64,000 bases of DNA from Paraflavitalea sp. CAU 1676 (GCF_029223285.1 NZ_JARHUJ010000001.1:868001-932000), one strand, 5' to 3'; counted from the first letter of the stretch, positions 1 through 8,472 are shown. The notes: generated by a model not told the origin, from the sequence alone. Made by a program: numbers and translations.

Positions 1-50
1 GGTTTATCTGTGATAAGTTAATGATAAGTAATAGATTACTTATACATGAT

Positions 51-92
51 CCGTAGATAACCCGTATCTGTTAAAAGACGGGTTATCTACGG
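51..92. repeat. Perfect 15-bp inverted repeat (stem-loop)
   Basis: CCGTAGATAACCCGT at 51-65 is exactly reverse-complementary to ACGGGTTATCTACGG at 78-92, with a 12-nt spacer. The right arm runs into the 11-bp tandem array that follows, so the left arm is an inverted copy of the array unit. No U-tract follows, so an intrinsic terminator is unlikely. A protein-binding site or an mRNA structure upstream of the prenyltransferase gene is possible. Confidence 0.75.
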
Positions 93-134
93 GTTATTTA
101 CCGCTTATATACAGCTTATATACGGCTTATCCTT
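80..134. repeat. Five tandem 11-bp units upstream of the polyketide cluster
   Basis: Consecutive 11-mers read GGGTTATCTAC (80), GGGTTATTTAC (91), CGCTTATATAC (102), AGCTTATATAC (113) and GGCTTATCCTT (124). An earlier pair, TGATAAGTTAA (11) and TGATAAGTAAT (22), has the same period. Eleven bp is about one helical turn, so equivalent bases lie on one face of the DNA. The array sits about 130 bp before the first gene of the cluster. Its function is unknown. Confidence 0.75.
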
Positions 135-265
135 TTGGGTTTGCAAGCCTCTCATACGGTTGCGGTATCAATTTAAGTCGTAAACCCTATGTACGGGTGG
201 TTGATCAAATTGGCAGCGATCGGAGCTTAATCGGTATATTTAGTCTGATAAACTATTAGCGCCAT

Positions 266-1120
266 TTGCTGAGGCGATCCACGATACAATTACTTCGTTT
301 TCCCTTTTCTTTTTTCCTGTTGCCGGTGTACTTGTTTGCTCTGGGCCAGGTGCCTGTTGTCAATGCTTACCATGCCTGGTTGATCTTTGGAATACTTCAT
401 TTATTGGTATATCCCTCCAGCAATGGTTACAATTCCTATATGGATCGTGATGAAGGCAGTATTGGGGGGATCAAAAATCCCCTGCAACCCACCCGGCAAT
501 TATTCTACGTCAGCATCGGGATGGATGTACTGGCGGTATTGCTCAGTTGGTTGATCAGCCCGCTCTTTGCGCTAGGAATTGTGGCCTATATCCTCGCATC
601 CCGCGCCTATAGTTACCGTGGCATCCGCCTAAAAAAGTATCCGGTGGTGGGGTATCTCACGGTCGTCGTGTTCCAGGGGGGCGTAACTTTTTTTTTGGTC
701 TACCACGGCTGCAGTGTCGATAAAACGATGGCAGTTCCGCCTGCCGGTATTATCGCCGCTTCGTTACTTATTGGTGGATTTTACCCGCTCACGCAGATCT
801 ATCAGCATGATGCCGACATAAAGGACGGGGTTCACACCATCAGTTCTTCGCTTGGGTACAGGGGCACTTTTATCTTTACGGCTGTAATCTATTCGTTGGC
901 GATGGCTTTGCTGGCTTACTATTTTTCCAATCAGGGTTCCCTTTCAAAATTCTTACTGCTGGCAACTTGTATGTTGCCTATTCTCGTATATTTCTGCTGG
1001 TGGGCCGCACGGGTTTGGAAAAATGAAAACGTAGCCGATTTTACCCATACCATGCGCATGAACCTGTTGGCATCGGTTTGTACCAATATTGGTTTTCTGA
1101 TCTTATTAACCTGGAGGTAA
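266..1120 (+). CDS. UbiA-family prenyltransferase
   Basis: The 284-residue polytopic membrane protein starts LLRFPFSFFLLPVYLFAL, typical of UbiA-superfamily proteins, which move isoprenoid chains from diphosphates to aromatic or lipid acceptors. The first Asp-rich motif is NSYMDRDEGSIGG and the second is YQHDADIKDG. The first departs from the textbook NxxxDxxxD pattern because its last Asp is missing, so donor binding may differ. The start is TTG: the frame has a TAG stop at 257-259 and no ATG before the conserved N-terminus. The stop codon lies 1 nt before the start of the polyketide synthase gene, so the two are probably translationally coupled. In this context it may prenylate the polyketide product; quinone or lipid biosynthesis is an alternative. 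Confidence 0.85.
   Translation: MLRRSTIQLLRFPFSFFLLPVYLFALGQVPVVNAYHAWLIFGILHLLVYPSSNGYNSYMDRDEGSIGGIKNPLQPTRQLFYVSIGMDVLAVLLSWLISPLFALGIVAYILASRAYSYRGIRLKKYPVVGYLTVVVFQGGVTFFLVYHGCSVDKTMAVPPAGIIAASLLIGGFYPLTQIYQHDADIKDGVHTISSSLGYRGTFIFTAVIYSLAMALLAYYFSNQGSLSKFLLLATCMLPILVYFCWWAARVWKNENVADFTHTMRMNLLASVCTNIGFLILLTWR
1113..1117 (+). promoter_or_regulatory. Shine-Dalgarno GGAGG for the type III PKS
   Basis: GGAGG lies 4 nt before the TTG start of the polyketide synthase gene and overlaps the end of the prenyltransferase gene. Strong Shine-Dalgarno sequences are scarce elsewhere in the window, and this one supports the TTG start and coupled translation. Confidence 0.6.
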
Positions 1121-1121
1121 T

Positions 1122-2225
1122 TTGAGTAAGATCGTTTCTATCGGAACGGCCGTGCCGGCTTTCCGGCACAGGCAGCAAGATATTCTGCAATTCATGCAGG
1201 GGGTGTATGCGCTTGCCGAAGACGAACAGCGCAAGCTGAGGTACTTGTACCGCCAAAGCGCCATTGATACCCGGTATTCCGTGATCCCTGACTATAGCAG
1301 GGGGCCGGCCGAATGGAAGTTTTATCCCTCCACCGAAAACCTTGAACCATTTCCCGCTCTCGAGCAGCGTATGGTTTGGTACAATAAGTATGCTGCGCCA
1401 CTCTCTATTCATGCCATCCGGGATTGCATGGATGGAAAACTGAACCAGGAAGAAATTACTCATTTGATCACTGTAAGTTGCACCGGTATGAGTGCGCCCG
1501 GGCTGGACCTTCAGCTGGTAGAGCTTCTGGGCTTACCCAGGCATGCCTGGCGAAGCTCGGTCAATTTTATGGGCTGCTATGCAGCTGTGCATGCGTTAAA
1601 GATCGCCGACGCAATTTGTAAGAGCGACCATAGTGCGAAAGTGCTGATCGTATGCACTGAACTGTGTACCCTCCATTTTCAACGCGAGGCTACCATGGAC
1701 AATATCGCTTCGGGTTTACTCTTTGCCGACGGTAGCGCTGCTGCGCTGATCACTCATGACGCACACCCACACCATGGTTTGGAATTGAGCGGTTTTTATG
1801 GGGAAGTTATACCGAAAGGCCGGCAGGATATGAGCTGGGAGCTATCGTCCACCGGATTCTTAATGACGCTGAGCAGTTATATTCCCGAATTGATCGGTGC
1901 CGATTTTGCTGCGCTGACCAACCGGGCGCTGGATCATACGGGCTGCCGGTTCGAAGAGGTGGGCCATTGGTGTATACATCCCGGTGGTAAGAAAATACTC
2001 GAAGCTGTTGCTGGTAGTTTGCAATTGCCCGCCGATGCTTTGCAAACCAGCGCCGGTATATTACGTCGATACGGAAACATGTCGTCGCCCACGATCCTGT
2101 TCGTGTTGAAAAAGATCATGCAACAAATGCAGCTATCCGGACAGGTTGGCAAAAATGCCAAGGTGTTCGGTGCAGCTTTTGGACCCGGTCTCACGATGGA
2201 GACGTTTGTGGGGCGTGCTGTATAA
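1122..2225 (+). CDS. Type III polyketide synthase (chalcone/stilbene synthase family)
   Basis: The 367-residue protein has the thiolase-fold layout of type III PKSs, homodimers that extend an acyl-CoA with malonyl-CoA to make pyrones, resorcinols or phloroglucinols. The catalytic triad is visible: Cys152 in NFMGCYAA, His286 in WCIHPGG and Asn319 in RRYGNMSSP, followed by FGPG at 353-356. The length is normal for the family. The start is TTG, preceded by GGAGG. The neighbouring methyltransferase and flavoprotein genes recall the gene content of actinobacterial phenolic-lipid (alkylresorcinol/quinone) operons, so a long-chain alkylresorcinol or pyrone is a reasonable product. The starter unit and chain length cannot be read from the sequence. 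Confidence 0.93.
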   Translation: MSKIVSIGTAVPAFRHRQQDILQFMQGVYALAEDEQRKLRYLYRQSAIDTRYSVIPDYSRGPAEWKFYPSTENLEPFPALEQRMVWYNKYAAPLSIHAIRDCMDGKLNQEEITHLITVSCTGMSAPGLDLQLVELLGLPRHAWRSSVNFMGCYAAVHALKIADAICKSDHSAKVLIVCTELCTLHFQREATMDNIASGLLFADGSAAALITHDAHPHHGLELSGFYGEVIPKGRQDMSWELSSTGFLMTLSSYIPELIGADFAALTNRALDHTGCRFEEVGHWCIHPGGKKILEAVAGSLQLPADALQTSAGILRRYGNMSSPTILFVLKKIMQQMQLSGQVGKNAKVFGAAFGPGLTMETFVGRAV

Positions 2226-2267
2226 TATTTTCAGTCGGTAATTGATATTCAGTTTACCTTTCCTATA

Positions 2268-2978
2268 GTGAACTTTCGCGTACGCTCATATCAACAGGAG
2301 CTGCTGGACGGCAACGATATTCCATTCGAAGATATCAGAAGGAATATGCGCGAGCTAAATGTCATCAATACCTGGCTGGGTGGTCACCAGATCACGTTGA
2401 AGGGCTTTAAAAGACTCCTTGGAAAGCATAAAGAAGTTTCGGTATGTGAGATCGGCTGTGGGGGAGGAGACAATCTCGAGGCTATTCGCCGGTGGTGTGT
2501 AAAAGAGGGTATTAGTGCATCTTTTACAGGTATAGACATTAATCCAGATTGTATCCGGGTGGCGAAGGAGCGGGAGGAAATACGTTGTGATTGGATCGTA
2601 TCGGACTATAAGGAAGTACAGTTCAACTCGAAACCGGATGTTATTTTTTCCTCCTTGTTTTGTCATCATTTCCCGGAACGGGAATTGTTGGCGCAATTAC
2701 AGTGGATGCAGAACCAGGCAAAATGGGGATTTTTTGTCAATGACCTTCATCGTCATCCAATAGCCTATCATTCCATCCGGGTGCTTACACGATTGTTCTC
2801 CAACAGCTACCTGGTGAAAAACGATGCTCCTTTGTCCGTGGCCAGAGGATTTGTTAAAAATGATTGGTATCAATTACTGAATAGCGCGGGAATCACTACC
2901 TTTTCCGTCGATTGGAAATGGGCATTCAGGTGGTTGGTGGTTGCTTCCAACCCATCCCTGCAGGCAGGTCATGCGTAA
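2268..2978 (+). CDS. Class I SAM-dependent methyltransferase
   Basis: The 236-residue soluble protein carries SAM motif I at residues 59-70 (VCEIGCGGGDNL) and an acidic motif II in FTGIDINPDC. It probably methylates an oxygen or carbon of the aromatic polyketide made by the adjacent PKS; this is inferred from context. The start is GTG. The gene begins 42 bp after the PKS gene and ends 27 bp before the flavoprotein gene, consistent with one operon. The C-terminal part (ARGFVKNDWYQLL) resembles methyltransferases that often accompany type III PKSs in Bacteroidota, but this is from general recognition, not a search. Confidence 0.85.
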   Translation: MNFRVRSYQQELLDGNDIPFEDIRRNMRELNVINTWLGGHQITLKGFKRLLGKHKEVSVCEIGCGGGDNLEAIRRWCVKEGISASFTGIDINPDCIRVAKEREEIRCDWIVSDYKEVQFNSKPDVIFSSLFCHHFPERELLAQLQWMQNQAKWGFFVNDLHRHPIAYHSIRVLTRLFSNSYLVKNDAPLSVARGFVKNDWYQLLNSAGITTFSVDWKWAFRWLVVASNPSLQAGHA

Positions 2979-3005
2979 ATAATCACAGGTCATCAATAGC
3001 ACTGG

Positions 3006-4145
3006 TTGAGTTTCGATCACAAATACGATATTGCCATCATTGGCGGTGGGCTGGCTGGTTTGGCTTTAGCCATACAAAGTGTACGCGCCGGCTATCGTAC
3101 CATCGTATTCGAACGGGAGAAATATCCTTTCCATAAGGTTTGTGGTGAATATGTTAGTCTGGAGAGCTGGAACTTCCTGGAAGAACTGGGTGTTCCGTTA
3201 AGTGATATGCAATTGCCTGTGATCAGTCGGCTGCAGGTGAGCGCACCCAATGGTAAGCACCTGGAATGTACGCTGCCGCTGGGCGGGTTCGGTATCAGCC
3301 GCTATACCCTCGATCAGATGCTGGCCAATATAGCCAGAAAAGAAGGGGTGGTGCTGATGGAAGAGACGAAAGTGGTGAATGTAGTATACCGGAACAATGC
3401 TTTTGTAGTCTTCACCCCCAAAGGCGAAACGGAAGCTACGGTGGTGGCCGGTACTTATGGCAAGCGAAGTAACCTTGATGCCAAGTGGAAAAGGCCGTTC
3501 ACCCAGGTAAAGCCCAACCGGCTCAATCACTATGTTGGCGTAAAATATCATATTGAAACCTTTTTTCCGGAAGATTTGATTGCGTTGCATAATTTTGATG
3601 ACGGTTACTGTGGTATTTCCCGGATCGAGAATAATAAATATTGTCTTTGTTACCTTACCACTGCCCGGAATCTGCGGAAATGCCACAACGATATCCAGGC
3701 GATGGAACTTCAGATACTTCGCAAAAATCCTTTCCTCGAAAAGATCTTCTCTAATGCACGGTTCCTCTATACAGAACCGCTGACAGTTTCCCGAATATCC
3801 TTTAACCGGAAAAACCAGGTTGAAAACCATGTGCTGATGATCGGTGATGCGGCAGGTATGATCACGCCGCTATGTGGTAATGGAATGAGCATGGCCCTGC
3901 ATGGCAGTAAACTGGCTTTCGAAGAGATTGTGCAGTTTCTCAAAGGGCATATTTCGCGGTATGAGATGGAGTTGCAATATACCCAACAGTGGGAGCGGCA
4001 GTTTGGGCGTCGTTTACAGGCCGGACGTTTCATACAGCGATTTTTCGGTAGTTCGTCTTTATCCAGTTTTTTGATAACCATTGTTAAACCATTTCCAAAG
4101 ATCGTAGCCTTCCTGATAGGGCAAACACACGGTAAACCTTTTTAG
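3006..4145 (+). CDS. FAD-dependent oxidoreductase, geranylgeranyl-reductase/monooxygenase-like
   Basis: The 379-residue protein has the N-terminal dinucleotide-binding motif GGGLAG at residues 13-18, the motif YPFHKVCGEYVS typical of the geranylgeranyl reductase superfamily, and the second FAD motif GDAAGMITPLCGNG near residues 280-293. Relatives either hydroxylate aromatic rings or reduce prenyl double bonds. Here it could convert a resorcinol to a quinone or hydroquinone, or saturate a chain added by the UbiA protein. The start is TTG, fixed by the conserved DIAIIGGG beginning. Only 4 bp separate it from the next gene. Confidence 0.85.
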   Translation: MSFDHKYDIAIIGGGLAGLALAIQSVRAGYRTIVFEREKYPFHKVCGEYVSLESWNFLEELGVPLSDMQLPVISRLQVSAPNGKHLECTLPLGGFGISRYTLDQMLANIARKEGVVLMEETKVVNVVYRNNAFVVFTPKGETEATVVAGTYGKRSNLDAKWKRPFTQVKPNRLNHYVGVKYHIETFFPEDLIALHNFDDGYCGISRIENNKYCLCYLTTARNLRKCHNDIQAMELQILRKNPFLEKIFSNARFLYTEPLTVSRISFNRKNQVENHVLMIGDAAGMITPLCGNGMSMALHGSKLAFEEIVQFLKGHISRYEMELQYTQQWERQFGRRLQAGRFIQRFFGSSSLSSFLITIVKPFPKIVAFLIGQTHGKPF

Positions 4146-4149
4146 TAGC

Positions 4150-5595
4150 ATGTTCAAGACCTTACCTTTTCTGATGGGGCTTCTGGTAGCCCAAACGATG
4201 GTTATTGCACAGAATTATCATGCAGTGAATGGATCTTCCTATGCCGGTAGCCTTGGAATAGGAAATAATCCCGCGTCCATTGTCAATACCCCCTTCGCCT
4301 GGGATGTCACCATATTTGGCGTACAGGGAAAGCCGGCAACCAATGCCGTTGGCGTTTACAATTATTCGCTGTTGTCATCGCCCGCCAATTCCGCCTGGAA
4401 AGTAGAAGGCGGGTACTTTGGCCGTTTTGCACAGGCAAATGCCAATGTCAACCTGCTCAATACCCGCATTGCACTGAAAAGGCGTGCGGCGATCGCCTTC
4501 GGCGCTAATTTTCGCAGCTACACCAACCTGAATACAAATCCCTATGCCTTTCAGGATACCTTGAAAACGGCGCAAGCTTTCCTGATGATGAATGGCGGCA
4601 ATACCAAGTTTAAGGCTGACCTCATTTCCAGCAGCTGGCTTGAGTTCTTTGCATCGTATGGTCAAACGATCCTGGACGATGATCACCGCAGGCTCAATGC
4701 AGGTGTCACCATGCGCCTATCGAGGGGCCTTTCGGGTGCGCATACCAAACTGGCCACCGGGCAGGTTGAGATGCTGGTCGAAAACGGTAAGAATGTATTT
4801 GTGCTTCGGGATGCCACAGCGCGCTATGGTTATTCTGCGAACTTCGATGGATGGAAAGACGAGAAAAGTACAGGGCAAAATATTCGTGATTTTGCCAATA
4901 CTACCGAGGGTGGGGTATCGTTTGATGTTGGTGTCGAATACCTGATAAAGGAGTACCTCCCATACGACTTTAACGACGACGAAGAACGATATTATGACTA
5001 CGATTGGAAGATAGGTATCTCTCTCATGGATATCGGCTTCAATCAATATAAGCATAGCCTCAACAGCCGAACCATCAGTGGCCTGAAGGGGGAGTTGCGC
5101 GACGTAGACCTCGATGAGAAATTCAAGAATATAGAAGGAATAAAAGGCTTCAACGACAGCTTGCAGACTATCGTCAGTTCAATGGCGCGCCTGTCGGGCA
5201 ATTTTATGGTCCTCAATCCAACCCGCCTGGTCGTCAATGTCGACCGCTACCTCTTTGATGCCTTTTACGTGAATGCCGATATTTCTATCAATTTATCTCC
5301 GCTGGCGGGTGATAAGCGCTTATACGTCAAAGAAACGAACCTGCTGGCCGTCACTCCCCGTTGGGAAACCCGAAGCCTGGGGGTATACCTGCCCATGATG
5401 TACAACACGGAAAGGCAGTTCAGGGTGGGCGGGGCGATCAAAGCGGGGCCGCTGTTACTGGGTATTCATAACTGGGGTACCCTGTTTGCCAAAAACAAGA
5501 TGCACAACGGTGGGGGATACATTGCCTTTATCGTGCGGCCGGGCAGCAATAGCCGAAACAAACGGGATAAGATGCTTGATTGTCCAACCAATTAA
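4150..5595 (+). CDS. DUF5723-type predicted outer-membrane protein
   Basis: The 481-residue protein starts with a signal peptide (LPFLMGLLVAQTMVIAQ) followed by YAGSLGIGNNPASIVN, a pattern of DUF5723 outer-membrane proteins of Bacteroidota. Alternating aromatic and polar residues suggest a beta-barrel. The biochemical function of the family is not known to me. It starts 4 bp after the flavoprotein gene and is probably co-transcribed, so it could export or display the product of the cluster, but it may simply share the transcript. The ATG start is directly followed by the signal peptide. Confidence 0.75.
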   Translation: MFKTLPFLMGLLVAQTMVIAQNYHAVNGSSYAGSLGIGNNPASIVNTPFAWDVTIFGVQGKPATNAVGVYNYSLLSSPANSAWKVEGGYFGRFAQANANVNLLNTRIALKRRAAIAFGANFRSYTNLNTNPYAFQDTLKTAQAFLMMNGGNTKFKADLISSSWLEFFASYGQTILDDDHRRLNAGVTMRLSRGLSGAHTKLATGQVEMLVENGKNVFVLRDATARYGYSANFDGWKDEKSTGQNIRDFANTTEGGVSFDVGVEYLIKEYLPYDFNDDEERYYDYDWKIGISLMDIGFNQYKHSLNSRTISGLKGELRDVDLDEKFKNIEGIKGFNDSLQTIVSSMARLSGNFMVLNPTRLVVNVDRYLFDAFYVNADISINLSPLAGDKRLYVKETNLLAVTPRWETRSLGVYLPMMYNTERQFRVGGAIKAGPLLLGIHNWGTLFAKNKMHNGGGYIAFIVRPGSNSRNKRDKMLDCPTN

Positions 5596-5680
5596 AGCCG
5601 TTAGCGCTTTAGCCAGCCATCGTGAAGTTCTGTTGCCGTTTAAGCCAGTTGTAGCGCAAGGCAGCAACCTCTAAAACCTT

Positions 5681-5688
5681 TAAATTTG
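5681..5688 (+). promoter_or_regulatory. Candidate Bacteroidota -7 element before the TonB-like gene
   Basis: TAAATTTG matches TAnnTTTG exactly. No clear -33 TTTG lies at the usual spacing. It would give a leader of roughly 105 nt before the ATG at 5802. Confidence 0.4.
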
Positions 5689-5801
5689 CCGCACTGGTGC
5701 AAGGAAGCCTGCAACCGTGAAAACCGGCCAGCTTGAAAGCCCGTGTAGATTGCATTTCCGCGATAGACATTTTTTAGCGACTTTAGTACAAACCCTAATC
5801 G

Positions 5802-6269
5802 ATGACCCGCCTCATTTTTCTTCTCTTGCTCGTTGCGCCCATGATTACCGGGGCACAGGAAACCACAACCCCTACGGCAAAAAGCCCTGCAGGCAAATTT
5901 TACCTGATCTCCTCCAAAGGCGATACCGTCTATGTTGATGCAAAGGATACCATGGTTTTCAGGAAGGTAGAAGTAGAGTCAACATTTCAAGGGGGCATGC
6001 CGGGATGGACGCGCTTTCTGATAAAGAACCTTCGATACCCGGATACAGCTATCCGCCAGAAAATACAGGGTGATGTGATGCTGCAATTCATCGTTTGTAC
6101 CGATGGAACGGTCTGTGATGTACAGGCCATCAGCGGTCACGAAGTACTACGCGCAGCAGCGCTGGAAGCCATTAAAAAAACACCCAACTGGACACCTGCC
6201 CGGAAGGATGGCAAAAATGTAAAATCTTTTAAAATGCAGCCCATAAGCTTTCGTCTGCCAGAAAGTTGA
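5802..6269 (+). CDS. Energy transducer TonB-like periplasmic protein
   Basis: The 155-residue protein has an N-terminal hydrophobic signal (LIFLLLLVAPMITGAQ) and a C-terminal TonB domain at about residues 65-152: NLRYPDTAIRQKIQGDVML, then IVCTDGTVCDV and the ending TPARKDGKNVKSFKMQPISF. TonB C-terminal domains contact TonB boxes of outer-membrane receptors. It lacks a proline-rich spacer, and the N-terminal segment looks like a cleavable signal peptide rather than a long-spanning anchor. It may therefore be a soluble periplasmic TonB-domain protein, a common variant in Bacteroidota. It appears to be a single-gene unit. Confidence 0.8.
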   Translation: MTRLIFLLLLVAPMITGAQETTTPTAKSPAGKFYLISSKGDTVYVDAKDTMVFRKVEVESTFQGGMPGWTRFLIKNLRYPDTAIRQKIQGDVMLQFIVCTDGTVCDVQAISGHEVLRAAALEAIKKTPNWTPARKDGKNVKSFKMQPISFRLPES

Positions 6270-6362
6270 AAAATCAGCAAGCCAGGGCACATCTGTAATA
6301 GTCTATCCAGCCTTGTGATAGTGCGACCAGGCATTGCCTGGGGCAACAAACTTTCAATATTA

Positions 6363-6393
6363 TTTGAAACTTCAGAAATCGTATCTATCTTTA
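6363..6393 (+). promoter_or_regulatory. Bacteroidota promoter for the GbsR/MarR regulator
   Basis: TTTG at 6363-6366, a 19-bp spacer and TATCTTTA at 6386-6393, one mismatch from TAnnTTTG. It would start transcription a few bases before the ATG at 6412, supporting that ATG as the start. Confidence 0.55.
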
Positions 6394-6411
6394 TACCTGA
6401 AACGATCATCT

Positions 6412-6918
6412 ATGAAGCTGACTGAAGCCAAGCAGAAATTTATCGACTCCTGGGGTGCATTTGGAACCCATTGGGGCATCAATCGTACTATGGCGCAGAT
6501 CCATGCGTTATTGCTGGTGAGTCCCGATCCGATCAGTCAGGATGATGTTATGGAGCAATTGAGCGTAAGTCGTGGCAATGTGAACATGAATATCCGGGAA
6601 TTGATCGATTGGGGATTGGTGGAGCGCACCAGTATTCCTGGTGAGCGCAAGGAGTTTTTCGTGGCAGAGAAGGATATCTGGAAAGTAGCCACCACCATTA
6701 TTAAAGAACGTAAGAGGCGGGAGTTGGATCCTATGCTGAAGCTGATGGACCAGTTATCGGCGATTGAAGGTGATAAGAAGGATAAAGAAGCCAAACAGTT
6801 CATCGAAACCATGCAGGGCATCAAACGCTTCGGCAACCAGGCCGACAAGATGCTGGATGTGCTGGTAAAGGCCGACGAGCACTGGTTTGTTGGCAGCCTG
6901 ATGAAATTTTTTAAATAG
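6412..6918 (+). CDS. GbsR/MarR-family transcriptional regulator
   Basis: The 168-residue protein starts MKLTEAKQKFIDSWGAFGTHWGI. This beginning, with the winged helix that follows (PISQDDVMEQLSVSRGNVNMNIRELIDWGLVERTSIPGERKEFF), is typical of GbsR-type MarR relatives. The C-terminal half is a charged helical dimerisation region. The frame is open further upstream to 6334, but the promoter and family length favour the ATG at 6412. It lies 6 bp before a small membrane protein gene, which is the most likely co-transcribed target. The effector cannot be predicted. Confidence 0.85.
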   Translation: MKLTEAKQKFIDSWGAFGTHWGINRTMAQIHALLLVSPDPISQDDVMEQLSVSRGNVNMNIRELIDWGLVERTSIPGERKEFFVAEKDIWKVATTIIKERKRRELDPMLKLMDQLSAIEGDKKDKEAKQFIETMQGIKRFGNQADKMLDVLVKADEHWFVGSLMKFFK

Positions 6919-6924
6919 CGAACT

Positions 6925-7302
6925 ATGCGTACGTTTAAACTGGTGGATTGCTGGATACAGGGCCTGATGATCCTGGCGGCGGTGCCAATAGCTTTTAGCA
7001 ACACTAATTTTGATGGTATCTTCTTCGGCGCCTATTTCATGGTGGGGGGCTGGCAGATATTGAGTGTTATCCTGCACCGGATTTTTTATACACCCCAACA
7101 TAAGAGCTTTATGCGCCGCATCTATCTTATTACGTTGGCGATTGTTGCCGGGGTTTTGCTGGCATCTATTACCAGCTTTATCATTTGGGCATTGTATGGA
7201 TTGCTGTTCTTCTCGCCATTGATGGCGGTGTACTACCTGATCACCTGTGTCGTGGAAGCAAAGAAACTGCCGGAGGTACCTGAGCCTCAGGCAATCGTAT
7301 AA
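6925..7302 (+). CDS. Small four-helix membrane protein, function unknown
   Basis: The 125-residue protein has about four predicted transmembrane segments: CWIQGLMILAAVPIAF, FFGAYFMVGGWQILSVIL, IYLITLAIVAGVLLASI and ALYGLLFFSPLMAVYYLITC, with a short polar tail. I do not recognise a family. It starts 6 bp after the GbsR/MarR gene and is followed by a terminator, so the two form a bicistronic unit. A membrane-stress or permeability role under control of the regulator is possible but speculative. Confidence 0.7.
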   Translation: MRTFKLVDCWIQGLMILAAVPIAFSNTNFDGIFFGAYFMVGGWQILSVILHRIFYTPQHKSFMRRIYLITLAIVAGVLLASITSFIIWALYGLLFFSPLMAVYYLITCVVEAKKLPEVPEPQAIV

Positions 7303-7313
7303 GGCATCATGTA

Positions 7314-7333
7314 AAGGCCGGGAAACCGGCCTT
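7314..7333 (+). terminator. Hairpin terminator with GAAA tetraloop
   Basis: AAGGCCGG, loop GAAA, CCGGCCTT, then CTTTAGG. The 8-bp GC-rich stem with a GNRA loop closes the regulator/membrane-protein unit. The U-tract is short. Confidence 0.7.
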
Positions 7334-7368
7334 CTTTAGGATTATATGTTTCACAAAATTCTGAAAAT

Positions 7369-8472
7369 ATGGAAAACAAGAGAATAGTCATTGCAGGCGG
7401 TACCGGTTTTATCGGTCAGGCAATGGCGCGGTATTTCGGAAAAAATAACCATGTAGTGATCCTTACCCGAAAATCGGTAAACGGGCACAACAATCGTTTT
7501 GGTCAGGGACTTTTAAAAGCCCCTGATGGCTATAACATCACTTACTGGCGTTGGGATGGCAAGCATGTCGAGAAACATTGGCTGGATGACGTTGACGGAG
7601 CTGATATTGTTATCAACCTGGCTGGCAGATCGGTTAATTGCCGGTACAATGAACGCAACAGGAAAGAGGTATTGGATAGCCGCATAGATGCCACGCAGGC
7701 CATTGGGCAGGCGATCAGGCATAGCCGCAAAGCACCAACCCTGTGGATCAATGCCGCGTCAGCAACAATCTACCGCCACGCGATGGATAAACCCCAGGAA
7801 GAAGAGCACGGTGAGATCAGTGATCTCAAAAAGGATAATATGCCCTGGTCGTTGCTTGACAGGTTGCGCTATGGGTACACAAAGGCCTGGGCTGGATACC
7901 GGTACGGTAAGGGATCGAAACAATACAAGCTGCTCGACAAAGATTTTTCGGTGGAAATTTGCCGAAGCTGGGAGCAGGCTTTTATGGATGAACACACCCC
8001 TGCAACGCGCAAAGTGGCATTAAGGGCTGCCATCACTTTAGGGGCTGGTGGCGTAATGGTTCCCTATTTCAACTTGTTGAAGGCGGGGTTGGGTGGATAC
8101 CAGGGCAATGGCAGGCAGATGTACAGTTGGATCCATGAAGAGGATCTCTGCCGTATTGTGGAATGGTGTGCCGAACATCCCGAAGCATCAGGGATGTACA
8201 ATTGCGCCGCACCCAATCCTGTTACGAACTCCGCGTTCATGTGTACCCTGCGAAAAGCCACGGGACACCGGTTTGGATTACCCGCCTTTTCCTGGATGCT
8301 GGAACTGGGCGCTGCCCTGATAGGAACAGAAACAGAACTGATCCTGAAGAGCCGGTGGGTTTTGCCCGGCCGGCTATTGAAAGCAGGATTTCGATTTAAA
8401 TATACCCATGCCGAACAGGCAATCCGCGATATCGTGACCCGAACGCCACGCAGCCGTTATCACTTGTTTTAG
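7369..8472 (+). CDS. TIGR01777-family NAD(P)-dependent epimerase-like protein
   Basis: The 367-residue protein begins with a Rossmann motif (RIVIAGGTGFIGQAMARYF) and ends with the DUF1731-type C-terminus (LKSRWVLPGRLLKAGFRFKY). This is the layout of TIGR01777/SDR39U1-like sugar-nucleotide epimerase relatives; the physiological substrate of the family is unclear. An insertion of polar sequence near residues 140-200 (EEEHGEISDLKKDNMPW onwards) makes it longer than the usual ~300 residues. It lies alone between a terminator and the CoA-binding protein gene. The start ATG precedes the Rossmann motif by 5 codons. Confidence 0.85.
   Translation: MENKRIVIAGGTGFIGQAMARYFGKNNHVVILTRKSVNGHNNRFGQGLLKAPDGYNITYWRWDGKHVEKHWLDDVDGADIVINLAGRSVNCRYNERNRKEVLDSRIDATQAIGQAIRHSRKAPTLWINAASATIYRHAMDKPQEEEHGEISDLKKDNMPWSLLDRLRYGYTKAWAGYRYGKGSKQYKLLDKDFSVEICRSWEQAFMDEHTPATRKVALRAAITLGAGGVMVPYFNLLKAGLGGYQGNGRQMYSWIHEEDLCRIVEWCAEHPEASGMYNCAAPNPVTNSAFMCTLRKATGHRFGLPAFSWMLELGAALIGTETELILKSRWVLPGRLLKAGFRFKYTHAEQAIRDIVTRTPRSRYHLF

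Noticed and set aside
5690..5765. Sequence resembling part of a cobalamin riboswitch core (GGAAGCC, then GTGAAAACCGGC and GCCCG) before the TonB-like gene
   Set aside because: No B12 box follows and the leader is too short for the whole aptamer; the match is partial and probably chance.
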